From assembly GCF_013390595.1 (NCBI RefSeq), contig NZ_JACAWV010000006.1, forward strand, positions 1-64,000: 64,000 nt of DNA. Direction: 5' to 3'. Made by a program: the position numbers and the translations under genes. The notes under the pieces are model-generated. The model searched no databases, was not told the origin of the DNA, and saw only the letters and a program-made list of their open reading frames with translations. Position 1 is the first letter of the stretch; each line of letters opens with the position of its first letter. The DNA comes from Rhizobium sp. RM (GTDB taxonomy: Bacteria; Pseudomonadota; Alphaproteobacteria; Rhizobiales; Rhizobiaceae). This document shows positions 17,800 to 25,061 of the stretch, in pieces.

Positions 17800-18237
17800 A
17801 TGCTTGAAGCATTGCTGGCCTATATGGGCGATAGTCAACGTGAAGGCCGCATGGTGACGCGACGGCTTCGCGCCACCATAATTCTCTGGATATTGACGGG
17901 AATATTCTTCCTGATCGCCCTTGTTGCCGGGGTGGTTGCGGGTTCGATCTATCTTTCACATTATCTTGGCGCCGGCCCAGCCTCACTCGTCGTTGCTGGA
18001 ACTGCCTTCTTGTTGGGCGTGATCATGCTGGTCGCGTTGGCGATTGTTAAGCGGCCCAGAGCATATCCCGTGGCAAGACCTGTTGCGCCGCCATTGACCG
18101 CCACAGTCGCGGCAGCACCGCTCGCAGTGCAGTCACTGTTGACACTTGCCATCCAGGCAAGGCCATACGCGACACTCGCGGTTGCTATGGCGGCGGGCTT
18201 CCTGGCAACCAGGGCCAACACCAAAAAAACCAAATAA
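17800..18237 (+). CDS. Small integral membrane protein, YqjE / phage-holin-like (DUF1469) family
   Basis: This 145-residue protein has two strong transmembrane segments (about 28-52 and 60-83), then an Ala/Pro/Val-rich region and a further hydrophobic stretch near 120-137. It lies nine bases behind the ElaB/YqjD-like gene and is probably cotranscribed. The family is sometimes labelled phage holin, but no prophage genes surround it, so a lysis role is unlikely. Its molecular function is unknown. Confidence 0.7.
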   Translation: MLEALLAYMGDSQREGRMVTRRLRATIILWILTGIFFLIALVAGVVAGSIYLSHYLGAGPASLVVAGTAFLLGVIMLVALAIVKRPRAYPVARPVAPPLTATVAAAPLAVQSLLTLAIQARPYATLAVAMAAGFLATRANTKKTK

Positions 18238-18264
18238 GCAAACTGACAGTTCCGACAAAAAATG

Positions 18265-18302
18265 ACTGCGCATTCCCGCTAATGGATGCGCAGTTTTTTT
18301 TG
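18265..18302 (+). terminator. Intrinsic terminator after the YqjE-like gene
   Basis: A nine-base perfect stem ACTGCGCAT/ATGCGCAGT (18265-18273 with 18286-18294) leads straight into a run of eight T, 28 bases after the stop codon. Confidence 0.88.
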
Positions 18303-18411
18303 TGTTACGCGCAACGGATAGTTTTGGTGGCTGGCGCCTTGCGCCGGACCGCCCTTATTTGGACAAAGTAAATAAGAGTGTTGGCGCGTCTGTTTTTCTG
18401 AAAGGTCATTG

Positions 18412-19395
18412 ATGAAGAAGAAAGTTCTTGTCGTCGGCGGTGCAGGTTATATCGGCTCTCACACATGCCTGCTTTTGTCGGAACGCGGTTATGAACCAGT
18501 CGTTTTCGACAACCTCACCAACGGCCATGAAGAGTTTGTCCGCTGGGGACCGCTTGAACAGGGAGATATCCGCGATCGAGCACGCCTCGATGACGTTTTT
18601 GCCAAACACCAACCGGTCGCCGTTCTGCATTTCGCAGCGCTGATCGAGGTCGGTGAATCGGTCAAACAGCCTGTCGCCTTTTATGACAACAACGTCATCG
18701 GCTCGCTCAACCTTCTGTCCGCCGCCATCGATGCTGGCGTGGAAGCTTTTGTTTTCTCCTCCACCTGCGCAACCTACGGTCTCCCGGAGCAGGTTCCGAT
18801 CGACGAGACTCACCGCCAGGCACCCATCAATCCCTATGGCCGCACCAAATGGGTCGTCGAGCAGGCCCTGAAGGATTACAGCACCTATAAAGGGCTGCGA
18901 TCGGTGATGCTGCGCTACTTCAATGCCGCAGGTGCGGATTTTGAAGGGCGCATCGGCGAATGGCACACTCCGGAAACCCACGCCATTCCGCTGGCAATCG
19001 AGGCCGCACTCGGACGACGTCAGGGGTTCAAGGTGTTCGGCACCGACTACGATACACGCGACGGCACCTGCGTTCGGGACTATATACATATCCTCGATCT
19101 CGCGGATGCTCATGTGCGGGCCGTCGATTATCTGCTGGATGGCGGCGATACAGTCGAGCTTAATCTCGGCACCGGCACAGGAACGACAGTGAAGGAACTA
19201 CTGGCGACAATCTCTGAAGTGTCGGGGCGTCCTTTCCCCGTCGAATATGCCGAGCGTCGCGATGGCGATTCCACAACACTCGTGGCGAACAACGACAAAG
19301 CGAAGGAAATCCTGGGATGGGAGCCGCGCTACACGTTGACGGATATAATCAAGTCCGCCTGGGCATGGCACTCTTCGCGTAACGCCCCGATCTGA
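18412..19395 (+). CDS. galE: UDP-glucose 4-epimerase GalE
   Basis: GalE interconverts UDP-glucose and UDP-galactose for exopolysaccharide and LPS synthesis. The 327-residue short-chain dehydrogenase-type protein has the NAD-binding GGAGYIGS at 9-16, the catalytic Ser/Thr region SSTCATYG at 116-123, and Tyr142/Lys146 in YGRTK. I take the ATG at 18412 rather than the TTG just before it, with AAAGG upstream as ribosome site. The gene stands alone. Confidence 0.93.
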   Translation: MKKKVLVVGGAGYIGSHTCLLLSERGYEPVVFDNLTNGHEEFVRWGPLEQGDIRDRARLDDVFAKHQPVAVLHFAALIEVGESVKQPVAFYDNNVIGSLNLLSAAIDAGVEAFVFSSTCATYGLPEQVPIDETHRQAPINPYGRTKWVVEQALKDYSTYKGLRSVMLRYFNAAGADFEGRIGEWHTPETHAIPLAIEAALGRRQGFKVFGTDYDTRDGTCVRDYIHILDLADAHVRAVDYLLDGGDTVELNLGTGTGTTVKELLATISEVSGRPFPVEYAERRDGDSTTLVANNDKAKEILGWEPRYTLTDIIKSAWAWHSSRNAPI

Positions 19396-19414
19396 AAAAC
19401 TCCATACATACGAA

Positions 19415-19465
19415 GACACCGGCCTCCTCAGACCGGTGTCCTCCGGGGTGACCATCGTCACCCCG
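19415..19465. terminator. Tandem hairpins between galE and the PRC-barrel gene
   Basis: Two perfect eight-base stems follow each other: GACACCGG/CCGGTGTC (19415-19422 with 19433-19440) and CGGGGTGA/TCACCCCG (19444-19451 with 19458-19465). Neither has a strong T run, but their place between two converging genes suggests transcript ends. Confidence 0.5.
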
Positions 19466-19483
19466 CTCCTGCTCCCCTAGGGG

Positions 19484-20059
19484 TTATGGCTTTGTAGCAG
19501 AGGTCGTCGTGTTGTCAGGCGCTGGCGCCGGGGCTGCCGCGTTCTGCTCGGAAGCCTTCTGTTCCAGCGTCTTGAATTCCGGCGCCGCTTTCAACGTTTC
19601 TGCGGTTTCTGTTGTCGTCAGACGGATCGTGCCGTTTTCGGCATTCCGCGTCATCGTGATCTTGTCCATCGGAACGGCGACGTCCTTTGCGCCGATACCA
19701 AGGAAGCCACCGACACCAACCACGGCCGCGACAAGTCCACCGTTTTCTTCCATGACAATATTTGTCACATTACCAATGCTTTCATCAGCGGCAGTGTAGA
19801 CGGCCTTACCGATGTAGTCGTTTGCGCTGATCTGATTTTCAGCCTGCTCTGTCAAATAAGAGCCACCGGTGGTCGAGGCGGCTGCACTGGTATCAGCAGA
19901 TGGCGCTGTCGGAGCCATCGGCGTCGCGGATGGAGCCGCAGGTGCCTCTGTGCTCGGTGCAGCCGGAGCCGGTTGTGCGGTCTGCGCCATAGCAAGCGGT
20001 GCAAATGCGGTTGCACCCATCAGGGCCGCTGCGGTGATCGTGAGAAGTTTCTTGGTCAT
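19484..20059 (-). CDS. Secreted PRC-barrel domain protein
   Basis: The 191-residue protein has a signal peptide (1-25, cleavage probably after AMA), a low-complexity Ala/Pro/Thr linker, a PRC-barrel domain (about 80-155: NDYIGKAVYTAADESIGNV...), and a disordered Ala-rich C terminus. It is likely periplasmic. PRC-barrel proteins of this kind are common, often stress-induced, in rhizobia, and their function is unclear. I chose the ATG at 20059 because a perfect AGGAGGACAAC precedes it and the signal peptide starts there. A matching EcfG promoter lies 78 bases upstream of the start. Confidence 0.85.
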   Translation of the reverse strand: MTKKLLTITAAALMGATAFAPLAMAQTAQPAPAAPSTEAPAAPSATPMAPTAPSADTSAAASTTGGSYLTEQAENQISANDYIGKAVYTAADESIGNVTNIVMEENGGLVAAVVGVGGFLGIGAKDVAVPMDKITMTRNAENGTIRLTTTETAETLKAAPEFKTLEQKASEQNAAAPAPAPDNTTTSATKP

Positions 20060-20136
20060 GTTGTCCTCCTTTCGATTTTTCCTATCCGGCCATCGGCGTT
20101 TATGCCGTTTGTTCATTGGGCCGGTCATGATTTGCA

Positions 20137-20162
20137 AACGGGCTGGCGATTGAAATGGTTCC
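20137..20162 (-). promoter_or_regulatory. EcfG (general stress) promoter of the PRC-barrel gene
   Basis: On the minus strand GGAAC (20162-20158) and CGTT (20140-20137) are 17 bases apart, an exact EcfG consensus match. The predicted transcript starts near 20130 and leads directly into the gene at 20059. Confidence 0.75.
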
Positions 20163-20294
20163 GAATTTTTCAGCCGAAAGCTGAATTGAACCCGCCACGG
20201 CTGAGCCTGAAACTATGCAAATCAGGAGTTGCTAAAGGGGCTTGGAGCGGTATTATCGCTTTGTAACAATGAGATGCCCGCCGGAGTTTTTGAC

Positions 20295-22016
20295 ATGCCT
20301 GGACCCGGCACGAGACTAAAAGACCTGATCAGCAGCATCCGCCGACGTGGTGCCCATTTCTTCCCGACAGCCTCTATCGGCACCTATCTGGTGGTGATGG
20401 CGACGGTGATCACGCTACCGCTTATCCTCTTTGTCGGATATCTGATGTTGCGGCTCGAAAACGAGAAACGCGACGATCTGCGCCGCGAAACCGTGGAAGA
20501 CGTCAGATTCATCAGCCGCAACATAGACCGCAGGCTTCAGGAAATAACCACCTCGCTGAACCTGCTATCGCAATTTCCCGAACTGGAAAGCGGCAATCTC
20601 TCCGCGTTTCAGACGCGTATAGGCGAAAGTATGAGCCGAGAGGGTCTTTACGCCATTCTGGCGACAAAGGATGGCCAACAGCGGCTCAATACCCGCGTTC
20701 CCTACGGTCAACCCCTGGCAAAAGTTGCTCAAGGCGCCGATCTTTCCAGTGCACTCGAGTCCCGGCGCATCTCTGTCTCGAACCTGTTTTTCGGACAGAC
20801 AAGTAAAGAATGGGTGTTCAACGTCACCTTGCCACTGGATCAGAAGCTTTCTTCAGCGGGAGACGCGCTGATCCTGACGCAGAACGCGAGTGATCTTGGC
20901 AGGCTGATTTCAACTGAAAACCTGCCACAGAACTGGGCGATCGCCATCATCGACGGCGCGAACCGCGTTGTGGTGTCCAGCAGTCAGGATATGCAGTCCG
21001 GCACGCCTTTTGCGGCGCCTGACGTCGTCTCCGAAATGACGGCATTCAGTGGAAACTTTTTTGACGACAAGGGGAATCTCTACGCCTATGCCCAGTTACC
21101 GGGCTGGCAATGGAAGGCCGTGATGTGGGGGCCTATGGCGGCAGGTCAGGCCGCACTGATCGACACATGGCGTCAGATGATGATCGGCAGTCTTCTGCTG
21201 GTGTTGATCGCGATTGGCGGCGCTTCTCTCGTCGGACGACAATTGCGTACATCCATCCGCGACCTAACGCGCATGGCTGAACGGATCGGCGAGGGAGAAA
21301 TTGTCGCCCCTATCGACACGCGTATCAAGGAAGCAAATCAGGTTGCCGTCGCACTCTCAAATGCCTCATTCGACCGCAGTCAGGCAGAGGACCAGTTGCA
21401 GCTTCTGCTTCATGAACTCGTGCACCGGTCCAAGAATATCCTGACGCTGGTGCAGGCGATGATGCGGCAATTGGGACGGGAGAACACCAGCATACCCGAA
21501 TTCCAGAAAGAGGTGGATCACCGCTTGCGCGGTCTCGGTATGTCGATCAGGGCCCTGGCGGAAGTGCAATGGCAAGGGCTGCCGATCCACAAATTGATCG
21601 AAACCCATCTGGACGTTTTCGGCAGCGTCTCAGGGCGCGTCATCCTTGATGGCACCGACTTTATGCTTTCGCCGGAAGCTGCACAGAACTTCGGCCTTGT
21701 CTTGCATGAACTGACCACGAACTCGATCAAATACGGCGCACTCTCCACGTCACAAGGTAAGATCACCTTGCACTGGAAGACGTTTGAAAAAGACGGGCAG
21801 GCCATGGTGCTGGTGCAATGGACCGAATCCGGCGGACCACCGGCGTCGCAGCCCACCCGTAAGGGTTTCGGAACCACAGTTATCAAACGACACGCGGAGG
21901 GCGCGTTTGGCGGACAGGTGGTCACCGACTATCTCGCGACGGGTTTCGTCTGGACGCTGGAAGCGCCGATGCGTTATTTCGTGCCGAAACAGTCAGAGCA
22001 ATTCGGGACGCAATAA
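20295..22016 (+). CDS. Membrane sensor histidine kinase, HWE/HisKA_2 type
   Basis: The 573-residue protein has a transmembrane helix at about 28-50, a periplasmic sensor region of about 245 residues resembling a Cache-like fold, a second helix at about 295-315, and a HAMP-like linker. A kinase core follows with phospho-acceptor His377 in HELVHRSKN and the N box LHELTTNSIKYGAL. This class of kinase is known to phosphorylate PhyR in the alphaproteobacterial general stress response, and phyR lies 1.3 kb away, so PhyR is the likely target. I use the ATG at 20295, which has GGAG eight bases upstream, over two earlier in-frame starts. The signal sensed is unknown. Confidence 0.88.
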   Translation: MPGPGTRLKDLISSIRRRGAHFFPTASIGTYLVVMATVITLPLILFVGYLMLRLENEKRDDLRRETVEDVRFISRNIDRRLQEITTSLNLLSQFPELESGNLSAFQTRIGESMSREGLYAILATKDGQQRLNTRVPYGQPLAKVAQGADLSSALESRRISVSNLFFGQTSKEWVFNVTLPLDQKLSSAGDALILTQNASDLGRLISTENLPQNWAIAIIDGANRVVVSSSQDMQSGTPFAAPDVVSEMTAFSGNFFDDKGNLYAYAQLPGWQWKAVMWGPMAAGQAALIDTWRQMMIGSLLLVLIAIGGASLVGRQLRTSIRDLTRMAERIGEGEIVAPIDTRIKEANQVAVALSNASFDRSQAEDQLQLLLHELVHRSKNILTLVQAMMRQLGRENTSIPEFQKEVDHRLRGLGMSIRALAEVQWQGLPIHKLIETHLDVFGSVSGRVILDGTDFMLSPEAAQNFGLVLHELTTNSIKYGALSTSQGKITLHWKTFEKDGQAMVLVQWTESGGPPASQPTRKGFGTTVIKRHAEGAFGGQVVTDYLATGFVWTLEAPMRYFVPKQSEQFGTQ

Positions 22017-22033
22017 AAAAATCAAAAAGGATG

Positions 22034-22058
22034 GGAACCAAAATCTGGCGAGGCCGTT
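22034..22058 (+). promoter_or_regulatory. EcfG (general stress) promoter of a candidate small RNA
   Basis: GGAAC at 22034-22038 and CGTT at 22055-22058 with a 16-base spacer match the EcfG consensus exactly. The motif begins 18 bases after the kinase stop codon. No protein gene starts downstream on this strand before the terminator at 22147-22182. Confidence 0.75.
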
Positions 22059-22064
22059 ATCCAT

Positions 22065-22182
22065 GCAGCCAAGCCATTCCCCGTCCCCGCCTGAAAGCTT
22101 GGCTGATATACGCAGGTTTCGCCCCTGAAGACCTGCAGTTAAAGTGGCACGGCTCTGGCAAGAGCCGTGCTGCTTTCATTTT
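22065..22182 (+). ncRNA. Candidate GSR-controlled small RNA with C-rich loops (GsrN-like layout)
   Basis: From a start expected near 22065 a transcript of about 118 bases would run to the terminator. It folds into three elements. The first is a nine-base perfect stem (22066-22074 with 22097-22105) closing a 22-base loop that carries CCCC, CCCC and CC clusters. The second is a six-base stem GCAGGT/ACCTGC (22112-22117 with 22131-22136) whose loop contains CGCCCC. The third is the terminator hairpin. Unpaired C clusters can pair with Shine-Dalgarno-like G-rich sites. An EcfG promoter plus exposed C-rich loops is the layout described for Caulobacter GsrN. There is no credible ORF. Homology to GsrN itself was not tested. 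Confidence 0.65.
22147..22182 (+). terminator. Intrinsic terminator of the candidate small RNA
   Basis: A ten-base perfect stem GCACGGCTCT/AGAGCCGTGC (22147-22156 with 22161-22170, loop GGCA) is followed by the T-rich TGCTTTCATTTT. It also separates the small RNA from the converging kinase gene that stops at 22219. Confidence 0.8.
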
Positions 22183-22218
22183 AGATCCCTGAAAAGTCGA
22201 TCATCGACGTCGACGGCC

Positions 22219-23202
22219 TTATGGTTCGGTTGTATCTGAGGCCGGGAACCTGAGCTTGTAGAACACGCGTTCTGGCGAAAGCTGATACTCTGCCGTCCCA
22301 GATAGAGCCGCCGGAACCACCTTTTCCAGCACAACACTGCCGAAATTGCTTCGACGTGCTTCGACTGGGTCCTTGGAGGCCATGACGGGTTCGGTCCACT
22401 CGACGATATAGAACTCCCCTTCCCGCCGACACTGTAACGAGATGGGCAGGTGATAGGCGAGATTTCCACTGTGACTGACCGTGTTGACGACCAGTTCGTG
22501 AAAGGCCAGTCCGATATAAAGGGCACCATTTGGATTGAGAAGGAGGTCGTCTCCCTCCATGCGGATAAGGTTCGGGTACTCCGGCACATAGAGATCGAAT
22601 TGCTGGCGAAGAAGCTCGAAGATACGAGCTCCACGCCAATCCGAGTCCGTAATCAGATCCTGGCTTTGGGCAAGCGCATGCAAACGCCCCCTGAACTTAC
22701 GGAGGAAATCATCTTTAGTGAGACTGAAACGCGCCGTCTGCGCCGCAAGGCTCTGAATGATTGCAAGCAGGTTCTTGGAACGATGGCTGACCTCGCGTAG
22801 CAGCGACCTGAGCAATTGCTCACGTCGCCGCTCCAGCGTCACTTCCCGGATCGTGGTCTTCAGCACAGCCTGGTTCGACTGGTTGACCGTGGAATAGACC
22901 TGGAATTGAAACACGCGGTTTGCACCCGCGTTCACTTCCAGCATCCCGCGACTTCCAGCAGCCACCATATCCTTCTTGAGGTCGGCAAGCCGCTCCGAAA
23001 GGTCGCTGCCAAACAGACTTTCATCCGTTGGCGGGGAATTGGCGGGCAAGCGCCATACGTCAGGCAAGTTGGCAACAAAGATATAGTCCCTGTTGCTATC
23101 CTGAAGCATGACTGTCTCACCGGAATCGAGCAATGCAAGAACGAGAGAGTCATGGAGTTCTCCCTCATCCCTGTCCGCATTGTGCCATGCCAGCCGATGC
23201 AA
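22219..23202 (-). CDS. Soluble sensor histidine kinase, HWE/HisKA_2 type, PAS-like input
   Basis: The 327-residue protein has no membrane segment. A PAS-like input domain (about 20-125, with LQDSNRDYIFVANLPDVW) precedes a dimerisation helix with phospho-acceptor His140 in REVSHRSKN and an ATPase domain with the N box FHELVVNT. The usual KYG after the N box is replaced by SHSG, a small departure that could affect nucleotide handling. It starts with TTG at 23202 behind AGGAG, and an in-frame stop just upstream rules out an earlier start. It lies 98 bases downstream of phyR on the same strand and has its own EcfG promoter, so it is probably a PhyR kinase or phosphatase under feedback control. 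Confidence 0.87.
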   Translation of the reverse strand: MHRLAWHNADRDEGELHDSLVLALLDSGETVMLQDSNRDYIFVANLPDVWRLPANSPPTDESLFGSDLSERLADLKKDMVAAGSRGMLEVNAGANRVFQFQVYSTVNQSNQAVLKTTIREVTLERRREQLLRSLLREVSHRSKNLLAIIQSLAAQTARFSLTKDDFLRKFRGRLHALAQSQDLITDSDWRGARIFELLRQQFDLYVPEYPNLIRMEGDDLLLNPNGALYIGLAFHELVVNTVSHSGNLAYHLPISLQCRREGEFYIVEWTEPVMASKDPVEARRSNFGSVVLEKVVPAALSGTAEYQLSPERVFYKLRFPASDTTEP

Positions 23203-23250
23203 ATTCGTCTCCTAGAAGAAAGCTGCACTCAAACATAAAACGTACCTGCC

Positions 23251-23275
23251 AACGCCCGGCCACGGAGGTGGTTCC
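23251..23275 (-). promoter_or_regulatory. EcfG (general stress) promoter of the soluble HWE kinase gene
   Basis: On the minus strand GGAAC (23275-23271) and CGTT (23254-23251) are 16 bases apart, an exact EcfG match lying between the phyR stop and the kinase start. The leader would be about 43 bases. Confidence 0.75.
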
Positions 23276-23300
23276 GGAATTGACACGCAGGTCAGCGTTT

Positions 23301-24095
23301 TTATGCCGCGACGCGAGAGCTTTCATTAAAGAACAGGGCCTGGCTGATCAGCGCCTTTACCATATCCGGGTTGAAAGGCTTGGTAACAAGGAAGGTCGGC
23401 TCCGGACGCTCACCCGTGAGAAGCCGCTCAGGAAACGCCGTAATGAAAATCACCGGCATGGAGGTCATCTGAAGGATGTCCTTCATGGCGTCCAGACCAG
23501 AACTACCGTCGGCAAGCTGGATATCGGCAAGGATCATCTTCGGCTGCGTCTTGTGGAACAGCTCCAACGCTTCCGTGTGCGTCCGGGCGATGCCGGTCAC
23601 CCGGTGCCCAAGATCGGTGACCATCTGCTCGATATCCATCGCGATCAACGGCTCATCTTCGATGATCATGATATCGGTCGCCACCTGACGGGCGATTTCC
23701 GAGGCGGCCTCGTCAATCAGCTCGCTGACCTCTTCTTCCGACACGTTCAGAACCTCGGCGGCTTCTGATGGCGAGAACTCTTCGACCGTGGTCAAAAGGA
23801 ATGCCTGACGAGGAACGGCGGGCACGGCAGACAGATTAGCCGAAGCGCGTTTTTCCCATCCGGAGAGATTTTCGTCCGTCTTTATGTTGATCGTAACGGA
23901 ACTAAAAATCGATACAAACAATTGATAAAGCGAAACACGGTCACTGCTTGTCTTTGGAAAGATCTCGATATCGGCGATCAACGCTTCCAGCGTAGCAGCG
24001 ACATAAGCGTCGCCCGTAGATTGTGAACCGCAAACGGCACGAGCGAACCTGCGAAGATAAGGCAGGTGCGGTGCGATGCGTGTAGAAACTGACAT
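23301..24095 (-). CDS. phyR: General stress response regulator PhyR
   Basis: PhyR is the anti-anti-sigma factor of the alphaproteobacterial general stress response. When phosphorylated, its sigma-like domain binds NepR and frees EcfG. The 264-residue protein shows the order expected: an N-terminal ECF-sigma-like domain (about 1-135) and a C-terminal receiver domain (about 140-260) with acidic residues in IIEDEP, phospho-acceptor Asp191 in LADIQL, and Lys239 in TKPF. The FITAFPERLL stretch matches the family-specific receiver loop. The ATG at 24095 follows GGGGAG; longer in-frame starts lack a ribosome site. It is transcribed divergently from nepR-ecfG through an EcfG promoter. Confidence 0.97.
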   Translation of the reverse strand: MSVSTRIAPHLPYLRRFARAVCGSQSTGDAYVAATLEALIADIEIFPKTSSDRVSLYQLFVSIFSSVTINIKTDENLSGWEKRASANLSAVPAVPRQAFLLTTVEEFSPSEAAEVLNVSEEEVSELIDEAASEIARQVATDIMIIEDEPLIAMDIEQMVTDLGHRVTGIARTHTEALELFHKTQPKMILADIQLADGSSGLDAMKDILQMTSMPVIFITAFPERLLTGERPEPTFLVTKPFNPDMVKALISQALFFNESSRVAA

Positions 24096-24140
24096 GGAAA
24101 ACTCCCCTTTCATGCGGTCTGCACAGCAAACCGAAGTACG

Positions 24141-24166
24141 AACGCATGCATCGCAAAAATAGTTCC
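24141..24166 (-). promoter_or_regulatory. EcfG promoter of phyR (autoregulatory)
   Basis: On the minus strand GGAAC (24166-24162) and CGTT (24144-24141) are separated by 17 bases. The -35 box faces the -35 box of the nepR promoter, the two GGAAC boxes forming an inverted repeat over 24162-24178. Confidence 0.8.
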
Positions 24167-24173
24167 AACGGCG

Positions 24174-24199
24174 GGAACTATTTTTTGCGCGGTGCATTT
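24174..24199 (+). promoter_or_regulatory. EcfG-type promoter of nepR-ecfG
   Basis: GGAAC at 24174-24178 is followed after 16 bases by CATT, which departs from CGTT by one base. It still fits the looser GGAAC-N18-TT rule reported for rhizobial EcfG sigma factors. The transcript would start about 25-30 bases before the nepR ATG at 24232. Confidence 0.6.
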
Positions 24200-24231
24200 A
24201 AAGCCGCGACACAAAAGGAATACCGGACGTT

Positions 24232-24438
24232 ATGAGCATTTTTCAATCGGACCAAGATTCGCGGGACAATCCCGCCGCACCACAGGTTCCGCACTCCGGG
24301 CGGGCTGTGATCTCACGCAAGCTGCGTGAACTTTACGATGCCGTTCAGGATGAAGGCATTCCCGATAAATTCCTCGATCTTCTCGAAAAACTCGATGAAG
24401 CCGAAAACAAGGCAAAGAACGGGGTTTCGGAGGGATGA
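24232..24438 (+). CDS. nepR: Anti-sigma factor NepR
   Basis: NepR binds and silences EcfG until phosphorylated PhyR takes it away. The 68-residue protein carries the family core of two amphipathic helices (ISRKLRELYDAVQDE followed by IPDKFLDLLEKLDEAE), with disordered ends. Its stop codon overlaps the ecfG start (ATGA), so anti-sigma and sigma factors are translationally coupled. Confidence 0.95.
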   Translation: MSIFQSDQDSRDNPAAPQVPHSGRAVISRKLRELYDAVQDEGIPDKFLDLLEKLDEAENKAKNGVSEG

Positions 24439-25010
24439 TGGCGAAAGAGCCCGAACAGACTGAATACAATTTCAAACGGGAAATGCTGGCAGCGCTGCCA
24501 AATCTGCGTGCTTTCGCTATCTCACTCATCAGGTCCCGCGATCGCGCAGACGATCTCGTTCAGGACACCATCATGAAGGCCTGGGCGAAGCAGGATAGCT
24601 ATCAGCCCGGTACCAACATGCGTGCCTGGCTCGTCACAATCCTGCGCAACGAATTTTACAGCCAGATCCGCAAGTCCGGCCGTGAAGTGCAGGATACAGA
24701 CGGCGCCTACACGGCACGTTTGTCGGTCCCGCCGGAACAGCACGGCTCTGTCGACCTTCAGGATTTCCGGTCAGCGCTTGCGAAACTGCCGGATGACCAG
24801 CGCGAAGCAATCCTCCTGATCGGGGCCTCAGGTTTTGCCTATGAGGAAGCCGCAGAGATTTGCGGATGCCCTGTAGGCACCATCAAGAGCCGTGTCAGCC
24901 GGGCGCGCATTCGCTTGCAGGAGCTTCTGGGTATCGAAAACGAAAACGAATTCGGCCCGGACGCGCAGACGACAGCGGCAACGGGAACGGCATCAGCAAG
25001 CATCCGCTGA
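24435..25010 (+). CDS. ecfG: General stress ECF sigma factor EcfG (RpoE2-like)
   Basis: This 191-residue ECF sigma factor directs RNA polymerase to GGAAC ... CGTT promoters. Region 2 (about 20-90) includes the RADDLVQDTIMKAW core-binding helix and region 4 (about 115-170) ends in the helix-turn-helix YEEAAEICGCPVGTIKSRVSRAR. The C-terminal tail is disordered. Two ATGs at 24435 and 24438 are possible; GGAGGG directly upstream suits the second slightly better in spacing. Its own locus carries EcfG promoters in both directions, giving positive autoregulation. Confidence 0.95.
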   Translation: MMAKEPEQTEYNFKREMLAALPNLRAFAISLIRSRDRADDLVQDTIMKAWAKQDSYQPGTNMRAWLVTILRNEFYSQIRKSGREVQDTDGAYTARLSVPPEQHGSVDLQDFRSALAKLPDDQREAILLIGASGFAYEEAAEICGCPVGTIKSRVSRARIRLQELLGIENENEFGPDAQTTAATGTASASIR

Positions 25011-25031
25011 CGAGATCGCTCATTCGTCCTT

Positions 25032-25061
25032 CAAGGAAGCCGTCAAATGCCGGCTTCCTTG
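25032..25061. repeat. Perfect 11-base hairpin overlapping the end of putR
   Basis: The arms at 25032-25042 and 25051-25061 pair perfectly around an 8-base loop that contains the putR stop codon. It lies between converging ecfG and putR. Neither side has a T run, so termination or 3' protection by the hairpin is uncertain. Confidence 0.5.

Noticed and set aside
17800..18237. Prophage remnant suggested by the holin-like label
   Set aside because: No phage structural, integrase or lysis genes are near, and the ElaB/YqjD-YqjE pairing explains the gene.
18249..18277. A near EcfG motif (GGAAC-N17-GGTT) on the minus strand at the end of the YqjE-like gene
   Set aside because: The -10 has a mismatch and it points antisense into the gene with no target.
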